Position numbers and translations under genes: made by a program
The notes under the pieces: generated by a model
Database searches by the model: none
What the model saw: only the letters and a program-made list of their open reading frames with translations
What the model was told of the DNA's origin: nothing
Shown here: piece after piece, positions 51,126 through 59,934 of the stretch
How positions within the stretch are numbered: the stretch's first letter is position 1
Layout of the letters: each line of letters starts with the position of its first letter
NCBI RefSeq assembly: GCF_005280735.1
Contig: NZ_CP040078.1
Coordinates: 2,232,001-2,296,000, forward strand
Direction of reading: 5' to 3'
DNA length: 64,000 nucleotides
Source: Trinickia violacea
GTDB lineage: Bacteria > Pseudomonadota > Gammaproteobacteria > Burkholderiales > Burkholderiaceae

Positions 51126-51641
51126 CGACGAAAGCAAATGTGTGTGTCCTTTCTCGTCTGTTTCGCCGTATTCGAACGTACCGGTTTCCCGGCGCAGTGC
51201 GTAGGCCGTGTATGCAAGTGAGCGCCCTTCCGTGTCTCGCAGAATGAACCTGTCGTCATAGACGGTCATCGACGTGGTGGCTGCGGTGACCACGCCGGGC
51301 ACGCTGCCCGCATTGTCGTTGTCGTCCGTGACCTTGAACTTGCGGCCGTAAACCGGAATGATGCGCGGGTGACGCTCGCACTTACACAGCACGAGATCAC
51401 CGCCCAGTGCCTGCCGCCGACCGCGCTGCCGGTCGTACAGCCGCTTCTTGTCCGGCGAACCCGCGGCAGCTACGATGACGCCGGCAGTGTTGCACTTACT
51501 ACACCACGCTTGTTGACCAAGAAACGTCAGCTTGCGATGCCGTCCATCTTCACCCTTTACAGTGCCGCATGAACCACCTTCGATAACGCGACCGCCGCTA
51601 TCAAGCGGATCGTCTTCGACTGCCGCGAAAAAAATGCTCAT

Positions 51642-51999
51642 TGTCTTGCCCCTGCTGAGTCAGCCGAAAAAAAAGCATCTGCTGTCGATGCCTTGCTGAT
51701 CCGCGTAATGCCTAACGAGTTGCCGCTTTCGACGTGGCACCTAGCGTCACTGGAGGTGACAAGCTCAGCTTCACTTTGCGGAATCGCGTCGAATTATGAA
51801 GGTGTACATAATGTTATGGCAAGCCGTTTGGTGGATCTCGGAGCATCAAGCAATCAATCCGCATGCAATAGACAAATATTCTTGACGCGAATCAAAGCTC
51901 GAAGATTTCTTATATTTTAATTCGCACTCTATATAGATTGAATTATCGAAGCGCGTAGCCCCCCGGGAGGGGGCGCCCCTGGTCGCTCTGGTCACGCCT
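51642..51999. other. AT-rich intergenic stretch upstream of the PAAR gene, with a hairpin after the efflux operon
   Basis: The part from about 51690 to 51950 is clearly more AT-rich than its surroundings, fitting a horizontally acquired promoter region for the PAAR operon. At 51958-51974, GCCCCC and GGGGGC form a strong stem around CGGGA just after the outer-membrane lipoprotein gene ends, which may stop transcription of the efflux operon although no T run follows. No gene is supported. Confidence 0.55.
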
Positions 52000-53472
52000 C
52001 TACGGCAACAGCACATGCTGCGCCTGCTCCCGCGGATCATGCATTTCCGCAGTCGACCACCCTCCTCCCAAATCGCCGATCAGCGACGCCGCATCGAGCA
52101 GCCTCTGCTGCTGCACGTTCAGCGCGGTTTGCTCGTCGTTCAACTGCGTCGTCTGCGCGACCGCGACGGTCGTGTAGTCGACGGTGCCCGCCTGATACTC
52201 GTTGAGCGCGATCTCCGTGCCGCGCGTCGCGTCGCGTACGGCGGCGGCCAGCGCATCGGCCTGCTGAGCCAGGATGCGCAATCCGGCGAGGTCGTTCTCG
52301 ACGTCCTGGAACGCGGTGAGTACGGAGCTGCGATAGTTCGCGACCGTCGCGTCGTAGGCTGCCTTGGCCGCCGCCACTTCGGCGCTGCGCTCGCCGCCGT
52401 TGAACAGCGTTTCGGTCGCGCTGCCGCCGAGCGACCACACGTAGTTGCTGATGCGCAGCAAGCCGTTCAGCGGCGTCTGGGTAAAACCATCGAGCGCCGA
52501 CAGCGACACCGACGGGTAATAAGCCGCGACGGCCACCCCGATCGACGCGTTCGCCGCCGCCATCTGACGCTCGGCGATCGCGATGTCGGGACGGCGTTCG
52601 AGCAGCGTCGACGGCAGGCCCGTCGGGATCGTGGGCAGCGTCGGCAGCGCGGTGCTGTGCGGAATCGTCAGGTCCTCCGGATTCTTGCCGACCAGCACCG
52701 CAATCGCATGCGCGTTCTGTGCGCGCGCCACGCCGAGCGCGATCAGGCTCGCCTGCGCGCCTTCGAGCTGGGTGCGCGCGGTGATCAGATCGGACGGCGG
52801 CACGGTGCCCGCCTTGTCCTGATTGGCGACGACGCGCAGGTAGCCCGTGTACGCATCGACAGTGCGCTGCAGCAGGTCGATGTTGGCGTCGGTGATCCGC
52901 AGATCGATGACAGCCGTCGCGAGCGCGATCTGCTCCGACAGCGTCGCGTTCGCGAGCGTCGCTTCGCTCGCCTGCGCCGTCGCCGCGCTCTGTTCGATCT
53001 GCCGTCGCACGAGGCCCCACAAGTCCGGCGCCCAGCTGACGTTGCCTTCGAGCGAGCCCGAGTTGTTCACCGGCTTGAAGTTGGCGAGCCGCGAGCTGCT
53101 TATGCTGCTGCCGGTCGAGCTGCGCGCGCGCGTCGCCGAGCCGGTCACGCTGATCGTCGGAAACAGCGCGCTGCGCGCCACCCGCACCTCGGCGAGCGCC
53201 TGCTGGTAGTTCGCGTAGTCCTGGCGCACGGTCTGGTTCGACACGGAGACGAGCGGCTCCAGTTCGTCGAGCAGCGGATCGTGAAAGCCGGTCCACCAGT
53301 CGCCCTTCGGTCCGGCCGCGGCATCGGGCTCGGCCTCGGTCCAGCCGTCGAGTTCCTTGAAATGCGCGGGCACGGCCACTTGCGGCTTGCGATAGTCGGG
53401 CCCGACCAGGCAGCCGCTGAGCAGCAAGGCCAAGGCGGCAGTCAGCGGTATCAGTAGAGTCTTCATCTTCAT
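52000..53472 (-). CDS. RND efflux outer-membrane lipoprotein (NodT/OprM family)
   Basis: This is a 490-residue outer-membrane factor. A lipoprotein signal (LIPLTAALALLLSGC) places the lipid on Cys21. The mature start LVGPDYRKPQVAVPAHFKEL is the standard NodT family N-terminus. Two OEP repeats follow, with YPSVSLSALDGFTQTPLNGL in the second. It completes the tripartite pump with the two RND permeases and the adaptor upstream. The start codon comes ten bases after the permease stop; a short direct repeat (CGAGCGCATGAAGA) spans this junction. The second ATG, two codons on, is also possible. Confidence 0.93.
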   Translation of the reverse strand: MKMKTLLIPLTAALALLLSGCLVGPDYRKPQVAVPAHFKELDGWTEAEPDAAAGPKGDWWTGFHDPLLDELEPLVSVSNQTVRQDYANYQQALAEVRVARSALFPTISVTGSATRARSSTGSSISSSRLANFKPVNNSGSLEGNVSWAPDLWGLVRRQIEQSAATAQASEATLANATLSEQIALATAVIDLRITDANIDLLQRTVDAYTGYLRVVANQDKAGTVPPSDLITARTQLEGAQASLIALGVARAQNAHAIAVLVGKNPEDLTIPHSTALPTLPTIPTGLPSTLLERRPDIAIAERQMAAANASIGVAVAAYYPSVSLSALDGFTQTPLNGLLRISNYVWSLGGSATETLFNGGERSAEVAAAKAAYDATVANYRSSVLTAFQDVENDLAGLRILAQQADALAAAVRDATRGTEIALNEYQAGTVDYTTVAVAQTTQLNDEQTALNVQQQRLLDAASLIGDLGGGWSTAEMHDPREQAQHVLLP

Positions 53473-53482
53473 GCGCTCGTCT

Positions 53483-56400
53483 TCATGCGCTCGTGTCCGA
53501 TGCGTCCGGCCGGCGGTTCCACGGCAGGCCGACGCTCCATTTGCTGATCCGGGTGCGCAAGCGATCGAGGTACAGATAGATCACAGGCGTCGTGTACAGC
53601 GTAAAGACCTGGCTCAGAAGCAAGCCGCCCATCACGGTGACACCGAGCGGCTGACGCAGCGACGCGCCCTGTCCGATCCCGACCGCGAGCGGCACCGCGC
53701 CGAGCACGGCGGCGAAGGTCGTCATCATGATCGGCCGCAGCCGGATGACCGCCGCTTCGTGGATCGCCTGCTTCGCATCCATGCCCTCTTTGCGCTGCAA
53801 TTGAATCGCGACGTCCACCATCATGATCCCGTTCTTCTTGACGATGCCGATCAAGAGGATGATGCCGATCAGCGCGATCACCGAGAACGGCGTGCCGAGA
53901 ATCAGCATCGCGAGCGTCGCGCCGATGCCGGCGGACGGCAGCGTCGACAGGATCGTGAGCGGGTGGATCGTGTTCTCGTAGAGGACGCCGAGCACGATGT
54001 ACACGACGACGAGCGCCGCCAGGATCAGCAGCGGAATCGCGAACAATGACTGCGCAAAGGCTTGCGCCGCTCCCGCGAACGCGCCCTGAACCGAGGCCGG
54101 CATGCCGATGTCCTGCGCGGCTTTGTCGATGGCCACCTTGGCTTGCGAGAGCGAACCGCCCGTGGGCAGGTTGAACGAGATCGTCCCGGCGACGAGCCCG
54201 CTCTGGTGGTTGACCTGCGTCGCCGTGTGGTTGTTCACGTAGGTCGTCATCGCGGGCAACGGCACCATGCTTTCGACCGCCGTGCTGTCGGCGCTGCCGC
54301 TCGAGCTGCCGCCCTTGCTGTTCGAAATGCTGTTGGTGAGCTGATTGGCCTCGGCGTTGGCGTTGAGCGAGTTGGTCTTGGATGCGGCGGTTTGCCCCGC
54401 GCCCACCGCCACCGCCTGCTGGACCGCCGAGACCGTGCCGCCCGGCATCTGCGTCTGCTGCGTGCCGCTCGCGTTGCCCGCGGCCGTGCTGAGGAACACG
54501 TTGTCGTCGAGCGTCTGCGGATACTGCCAATACGCCGGGGCCACCTCCATCACGACGAAGTACTGATTGAGCGCGTTGTAGATCGTCGAGACGGTGCGCT
54601 GGCCGAACGCGTCGTACAGCACGTTGTCGATCTGGTTCGGCTCGAAGCTATAGCGCCGCGCGGTGCTGCGGCTGATGTTGATGTACGTCTGCAGGCCGTT
54701 TTGCTGCAGGTCCGAGTTCACGTCGGTCATTTGCGAGTGGTACTTGCCGAGCTCGGTGACGAGCTTCGGCACCCACTTGAAGAGCGCGTCGGGGTCGTCG
54801 CTCGTCAGCGTGTACTGGTATTCGGCCGCCGCTTGCCGGCCGCCGATGCGCAAGTCCTGCTGCGCCTGCAGGAACAGCCGCGCGCCCGACACCGCATTGA
54901 GCTTCGGCCGCAGCCGGTTGACGACTTCAGTCGCTGAAAGATGGCGCTCGGACAGCGGCTTGAGCTCGATGAACACGTTCGCCGTGTTGAGCGCGCGGCC
55001 GCCGGTATAGCCCGCCACCGCCTCCACGGCCGGGTCCTTCGACACGATGCTCTGCAGTTGCTCGAGTTTCTTTTGCATCGCAGGGAACGAGATGCTTTGA
55101 TCGGCGATGATCTGGCCGATCAGGATGCCGGTGTCCTGCTCAGGAAAGAATGTCGCGGGCAGCAGCTTGAACAGGAACACGTTCGCGACCAGAAGACCGA
55201 TCAGCAGAAGGCCGATCAACAGCGCATGGTCGAGCACCAGTTCCAGCGAGCGCGCGTACGCGTTCTTGAAGCGGTCGAACTGCGTCTCGACCCACTGTGC
55301 CCAGCGCGCCTTCGAATGCACGGCGCGCTCGTGCGTGAGCACGTAGGCGCACATCGTCGGCGTGACGGTCAACGAGATGACGAGCGAGATCAGGATCGCG
55401 ATCGACAGCGTCACCGCGAACTCATGAAACAGCAGGCCGAGGATGCCCGGCATCAAGAGGATCGGCAGGAACACCGCGATCAGCGACAGGCTCATCGAGA
55501 TCACCGTGAAGCCCACTTCGGCGCTGCCCTGCAACGCCGCCTCGCGCGGCGACATGCCCGCCTCCAGGTGCCGCACGATGTTCTCGAGCACGACCACCGC
55601 ATCGTCGACGACGAAGCCGGTGCCGATCGTCAGCGCCATCAGCGAGAGGTTGTCGATGCTGTAGCCGAGCAGGTACATCGGCCCGAACGTGCCGACGATC
55701 GACAGCGGCAGCGCCGTGGCCGGAATCAGCGTCGCGCGCGGCGACAGCAGGAAGACGAACACCACGCCGATCACGAGCAGCACGGCGATGAAGAGCGTGC
55801 GCTCGGTATCGCCGACGGACGAGGCGACCGATTGCGAACGATCGAGCGCGACACCCACGCGAATATTGCTCGGCAGCGCGGCCTCGATGATCGGCAGCCG
55901 CGCGCGGATCTGCTGGACCGTCTTCACGACGTTGCTGCCCGGCATCGGGTAGACGATCACGAGCACCGCCGACTTGCCGTTGTAAAGGCCCGCGTTGCGG
56001 ATGTTCTCGTTGGAATCGATGACTTGGGCCACGTCACGCAGCATCACCGGCGCATCGTTGCGGTACGCGATGATGAGGTCCCGGTATGGCTTGGCGCTGC
56101 TGATCTGGTCGTTCGACAGAATTTCGTAGCGCTGGTCGCCTTGATCGATGTGGCCTTTCGCGCTGTCGGCGTTGGCGGCGGAAATCGCGGCGCGCACGTC
56201 TTCGAGGCCGATGCCGTAGCTCGTCAGCTTGCCCGGCTGCAACTCGACGCGCACGCTCGGCAACGCGCCGCCGCCGAGCGTGATCTGCCCGACGCCGCTG
56301 ATCTGCGAGAGCTGCTGCTGAATCACCGAATCGGCGGAGTCGTAGAGCTGGGCCTTGGTCAGCGTGTCCGAGGTGAGCGCGAGGACCATCACCGGCGCAT

Positions 56401-56806
56401 CGGCCGGGTTGTACTGCCGGTAGGTGGGATTGCTGCGCAGGGTCGTCGGCAAGTCGGCGCGGGCGGCCTGGATCGCCGCTTCGACGTCGCGCGAAGCGCC
56501 GTTGATGTCGCGGTTCAAGTTGAACACGACGATGATCAGCGACGAGCTCGTATAGCTGATCGACGTGAGCTCGTTCACGCCGGCGATGGTCGCGAGACGC
56601 CGCTCGAGCGGCTCGGCCACCGTCGAGGCCATGATCTCCGGGCTGCCGCCCGCCATGTTCGCCTGCACGACGACGACCGGATACGCGACGTTCGGCAGCG
56701 GTGCGACCGGCAGCCGGAAATAAGCGAGCGCACCCGACAGCGCAATCGCGATCGCTAGCAGCGTAGTCGCGACGGGCCGCCGGATGAAGATCGCCGAGAT
56801 ATTCAC
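53483..56806 (-). CDS. RND multidrug efflux permease, MdtC-type, with a Ser/Asn/Gln-rich insertion
   Basis: This is a 1107-residue RND permease, about 70 longer than usual. MNISAIFIRRPVATTLLAIA starts it; helix 4 carries the proton-relay pair in TIGTGFVVDDAVVVLENIVR; and IVKKNGIMMVDVAIQLQ lies late. The extra length is a low-complexity stretch at about residues 770-850, from AAGNASGTQQTQMPGG through SNSKGGSSSGSADS, inside a periplasmic loop after a strand ending DDNVFLS. Translation starts at a GTG that overlaps the stop of the first permease (GTGA). Two different permeases in one operon point to an MdtBC-type heteromeric pump. Confidence 0.92.
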   Translation of the reverse strand: MNISAIFIRRPVATTLLAIAIALSGALAYFRLPVAPLPNVAYPVVVVQANMAGGSPEIMASTVAEPLERRLATIAGVNELTSISYTSSSLIIVVFNLNRDINGASRDVEAAIQAARADLPTTLRSNPTYRQYNPADAPVMVLALTSDTLTKAQLYDSADSVIQQQLSQISGVGQITLGGGALPSVRVELQPGKLTSYGIGLEDVRAAISAANADSAKGHIDQGDQRYEILSNDQISSAKPYRDLIIAYRNDAPVMLRDVAQVIDSNENIRNAGLYNGKSAVLVIVYPMPGSNVVKTVQQIRARLPIIEAALPSNIRVGVALDRSQSVASSVGDTERTLFIAVLLVIGVVFVFLLSPRATLIPATALPLSIVGTFGPMYLLGYSIDNLSLMALTIGTGFVVDDAVVVLENIVRHLEAGMSPREAALQGSAEVGFTVISMSLSLIAVFLPILLMPGILGLLFHEFAVTLSIAILISLVISLTVTPTMCAYVLTHERAVHSKARWAQWVETQFDRFKNAYARSLELVLDHALLIGLLLIGLLVANVFLFKLLPATFFPEQDTGILIGQIIADQSISFPAMQKKLEQLQSIVSKDPAVEAVAGYTGGRALNTANVFIELKPLSERHLSATEVVNRLRPKLNAVSGARLFLQAQQDLRIGGRQAAAEYQYTLTSDDPDALFKWVPKLVTELGKYHSQMTDVNSDLQQNGLQTYINISRSTARRYSFEPNQIDNVLYDAFGQRTVSTIYNALNQYFVVMEVAPAYWQYPQTLDDNVFLSTAAGNASGTQQTQMPGGTVSAVQQAVAVGAGQTAASKTNSLNANAEANQLTNSISNSKGGSSSGSADSTAVESMVPLPAMTTYVNNHTATQVNHQSGLVAGTISFNLPTGGSLSQAKVAIDKAAQDIGMPASVQGAFAGAAQAFAQSLFAIPLLILAALVVVYIVLGVLYENTIHPLTILSTLPSAGIGATLAMLILGTPFSVIALIGIILLIGIVKKNGIMMVDVAIQLQRKEGMDAKQAIHEAAVIRLRPIMMTTFAAVLGAVPLAVGIGQGASLRQPLGVTVMGGLLLSQVFTLYTTPVIYLYLDRLRTRISKWSVGLPWNRRPDASDTSA

Positions 56807-59800
56807 GGCGCGTCTCCTACCCCCGGCTGCGCACTCGCCCCATGTCCGCTGAAGCGCCGCGCGAGGCGATCGAAGACCAGGTAGATGACGGGCGTCGTGA
56901 ACAGCGTCAGCAGCTGGCTCAACGTCAGCCCGCCGATGATCGCGAGGCCGAGCGGCCGGCGCAGCTCGGAGCCCGTGCCGCTGCCGAGCAGCATCGGCAG
57001 CGCGCCGAGCATGGCGGCGAGCGTCGTCATCAGGATCGGCCTGAAGCGCAGCAGCGACGCCTCGAAGATCGCTTCACGCGGCGGCTTGCCGTGCACGCGT
57101 TCGGCCTCGAGCGCGAAGTCGACCATCATGATCGCGTTCTTCTTGACGATGCCGATCAACAGCACGATGCCGATGATGCCGATCACGTCGAGGTCGTTGC
57201 CCGCCATCATCAGCGCGAGCAGCGCACCGATCCCTGCGGAAGGCAGCGTCGAGAGAATCGTCACCGGGTGGATGTAGCTCTCGTAGAGCACGCCGAGCAC
57301 GATGTACACGGCGGCGAGCGCGGCGATCAGCAGGTACACCTCGCTCGACAGCGAGTCCTCGAACGCCTGCGCCGCGCCCTGGAACGACGATTGGATCGAC
57401 GGCGGCAAGTTGACCGCCTGCTCGGCCTGCCGGATGCGGTCGACCGCCGTGGACAACGACGCATCCTTCGCGAGATTGAACGAGATCGTCACGGCCGGGA
57501 ACTGCGCGAGATGGCTGATCACGAGCGGCGAGCGCGTGATGCTGATCTTCGCGATGCCCTTCAACGGCACCTGTCCGCTGCTGCTCGTCTGGCTCGGCAG
57601 ATAGAGGTTGCCGAGCGAGGCCACGTCAGGCAGCGACTCGTGCTTCGCCACGAGGATCACGCGGTACTGGTCCGACTGCTCGAAGATCGTCGAGACGATG
57701 CGCTGGCCGAGCGCGTCGTAGAGCGCGTTGTCGATCGTCGCCGCCGTGATGCCGTAGCGCGCCGCGAGTTGCCGGTTCACTTCGACGTTGACGCTCAGGC
57801 CGTCGGTGTTGAGATCGCTTTGGACATCGGTGATCGCCGGGATCTGCTTCATCTTGTCGATGAGCGCCGGCACGTACTGGTTGAACGCCTGCTGGTTCGG
57901 CCCGCGCAAGACGAACTTGTACTGATTCGGCGAGACGGTCGTATCGAGCGTCAAATCCTGCTCGGGCTGCAGATAGAGCTTGATGCCCGGCACCTTGGCG
58001 ACCTCGTCCTGCAGACGGCGCGCGATCTCGAGGGCGGTGAGCGTTCGGTCGTCGCGCGGCTTGAGGTTGATCAGGAAGCGGCCGTTGTTCAGCGTCGTGT
58101 TGGTGCCGTCGATGCCCACGTAGGAGGTGACCGAGACCACGTCGGGGTCCTTCAGGATCGCGTCGGCGAGCGCGGCCTGGCGGTTGACCATCGCGCTATA
58201 GGACACCGAGTTGTCGGCCACGCTGATCCCCTGGATCACGCCGACGTCCTGCACCGGGAACAGCCCCTTCGGAATGACGATGTACAGCACGACGGTCAAC
58301 ACCAGCGAGCCGAGGAAGACCAGCATCGTCAGCGTCTGATGCTCGAGCACCCAGCGCAGGCTCCGGTCGTAGGCGTGCAGCGTCTTGTTGAACAGGCCCT
58401 CGCTGATGCGCTCGAAGCGGCTCGGATGCCGCTGCGCCTGCGCGCGCAGAATCCGCGCGCACATCATCGGCACGACGGTCAGCGAGACGACGGCCGATAT
58501 CACGATCGTGACCGCGAGCGTGATCGCGAACTCGCTGAACAGCCGCCCGATCACACCGCCCATGAACAGGAGCGGAATCAGCACCGCGATCAGCGAGATG
58601 GTCAGCGACAAGATCGTGAAGCCGATCTGCCCCGCCCCTTCGAGCGCCGCTTCGAGCGGGCTCATGCCCTCCTCCAGATAGCGCACGATGTTCTCGATCA
58701 TCACGATCGAATCGTCGACGACGAAGCCGGTCGCGATGATCAACGCCATCAGCGAGAGGTTGTCGATCGAGAAGTTGAGCTCGTACATCATCGCGACCGT
58801 GCCGATCAGCGAGACCGGCACCGAGATGCTGGGGATGATCGTCGCGGGCAAGTTGCGCAGGAACACGAAGATCACCGCGACGACCAGCGCGACCGCGAGC
58901 AGCAATTCGAACGCCGCGTCCGACACCGACGAGCGGATCACGCCGGTGCTGTCGCTGACGATCGTCACCTGCATGCCGGCCGGCAGCGTCGATTCGAGCA
59001 GGGGCAGCTGCTTCTTGATCTGGCTGACCGTGGCGATCACGTTCGCGCCCGGCTGACGCTGGACGTTGAGCACGATCGCGGGCGCGTGGTTGTACCAGGC
59101 GCCGCGCTCGACGTCTTGCGCTGCCTGGCTCACGCTCGCCACGTCGCGCAAGTAGACCGGCGAGCCGTTCTGGTAGGCGATCACCGTGCTCAGGTAGTCG
59201 GCGGGGTCAGAGATCTGGTCGTTCGCGTTGATCGTGTAGTCGAGCTCGGGGCCGTCGAAGTTGCCTTTCGGCTGACTGACGTTGACATTCGCGAGCAGCG
59301 AGCGCAAGTCGTCGATATTGAGGCCGTAGGCCGCGAGCTTTTGCGGGTCCGCTTCGACGCGCACCGCCGGGACGTTGCCGCCCGCCGTGGTGACCACGCC
59401 CACGCCCGTCACTTCGGAGATTTTCGTGGCGAGGCGGTTGTTCGCCGTGTCCTGCAACTGGGTCAGCGACATCGATTTCGAGGTCACCGCGAGCGTCATG
59501 ATCGGCTGGTCGGCGGGGTTCACCTTCGCGTAGGTCGGTGGCGCGGGCAGCCCGCTCGGCAGGAAGCTGTTGGCCGCGTTGATCGCCTGCTGAACGTTCT
59601 GCTCGGCGATATCGAGGTTCAGCGCCAGGTCGAACTGCAGCGTGATGACCGACGCGCCTTCCGAGCTGTACGAGATCATCTGCTGCAAGCCGGGGATCTC
59701 GCCGAGCTGGACTTCGAGCGGCGCGGTCACCGTCGTCGCCATCACGTTCGGGCTCGCGCCCGGGTAGAACGTCTGCACCTGGATCGTCGGGTAGGCGACG

Positions 59801-59916
59801 TCGGGCAGCGACGACACCGGCAGAAAGCGCACGGCGACGAGGCCCACCAGCACGAGCGCGATCATCAGAAGCGACGTGGCGACCGGACGAAGGATGAACA
59901 GACGGGAGATGTTCAT
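56803..59916 (-). CDS. RND multidrug efflux permease, MdtB-type
   Basis: This is a 1037-residue RND permease of normal length. MNISRLFILRPVATSLLMIA, helix 4 ALIIATGFVVDDSIVMIENI with the Asp pair, VSLTVVPMMCARILRAQAQR and IVKKNAIMMVDFALEAERVH are typical of the MdtB/MdtC group. It exports drugs or other organic compounds using the proton gradient. GAGG lies about ten bases before the ATG and 18 bases after the adaptor stop. It overlaps the second permease gene by four bases. Confidence 0.94.
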   Translation of the reverse strand: MNISRLFILRPVATSLLMIALVLVGLVAVRFLPVSSLPDVAYPTIQVQTFYPGASPNVMATTVTAPLEVQLGEIPGLQQMISYSSEGASVITLQFDLALNLDIAEQNVQQAINAANSFLPSGLPAPPTYAKVNPADQPIMTLAVTSKSMSLTQLQDTANNRLATKISEVTGVGVVTTAGGNVPAVRVEADPQKLAAYGLNIDDLRSLLANVNVSQPKGNFDGPELDYTINANDQISDPADYLSTVIAYQNGSPVYLRDVASVSQAAQDVERGAWYNHAPAIVLNVQRQPGANVIATVSQIKKQLPLLESTLPAGMQVTIVSDSTGVIRSSVSDAAFELLLAVALVVAVIFVFLRNLPATIIPSISVPVSLIGTVAMMYELNFSIDNLSLMALIIATGFVVDDSIVMIENIVRYLEEGMSPLEAALEGAGQIGFTILSLTISLIAVLIPLLFMGGVIGRLFSEFAITLAVTIVISAVVSLTVVPMMCARILRAQAQRHPSRFERISEGLFNKTLHAYDRSLRWVLEHQTLTMLVFLGSLVLTVVLYIVIPKGLFPVQDVGVIQGISVADNSVSYSAMVNRQAALADAILKDPDVVSVTSYVGIDGTNTTLNNGRFLINLKPRDDRTLTALEIARRLQDEVAKVPGIKLYLQPEQDLTLDTTVSPNQYKFVLRGPNQQAFNQYVPALIDKMKQIPAITDVQSDLNTDGLSVNVEVNRQLAARYGITAATIDNALYDALGQRIVSTIFEQSDQYRVILVAKHESLPDVASLGNLYLPSQTSSSGQVPLKGIAKISITRSPLVISHLAQFPAVTISFNLAKDASLSTAVDRIRQAEQAVNLPPSIQSSFQGAAQAFEDSLSSEVYLLIAALAAVYIVLGVLYESYIHPVTILSTLPSAGIGALLALMMAGNDLDVIGIIGIVLLIGIVKKNAIMMVDFALEAERVHGKPPREAIFEASLLRFRPILMTTLAAMLGALPMLLGSGTGSELRRPLGLAIIGGLTLSQLLTLFTTPVIYLVFDRLARRFSGHGASAQPGVGDAP

Positions 59917-59934
59917 CGGCGTGGGCCTCGTGCT

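Larger units (their letters stand above)
49722..51641 (-). pseudogene. PAAR-domain protein gene interrupted by an IS256-family element
   Basis: The 5' part (51641-51118) encodes a PAAR protein. The N-terminal domain has GGRVIEGGSCGTVKGEDGR, QQAWCSKCNTAGVIVAAAG, GDLVLCKCERHPRIIPVYG; a C-terminal linker domain has DDRFILRDTEGRSLAYTAYA. The insertion falls at codon 175. The original last residues, AEKINIYLAG and a TAG stop, are found on the far side of the element at 49722-49755. Removing the element and one target copy gives an intact 185-residue reading frame. The present ORF instead ends with 22 residues read from the element. PAAR proteins tip the VgrG spike of type VI systems. The truncated protein may still fold, but the downstream effector is now separated from its promoter. 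Confidence 0.88.

Noticed and set aside
52015..53457. Plus-strand ORF antisense to the outer-membrane lipoprotein gene
   Set aside because: Arg-rich shadow frame of a clear NodT-family gene on the other strand.
54941..56758. 605-codon plus-strand ORF over the second RND permease
   Set aside because: Shadow of the permease; Arg/His/Asp repeats only.
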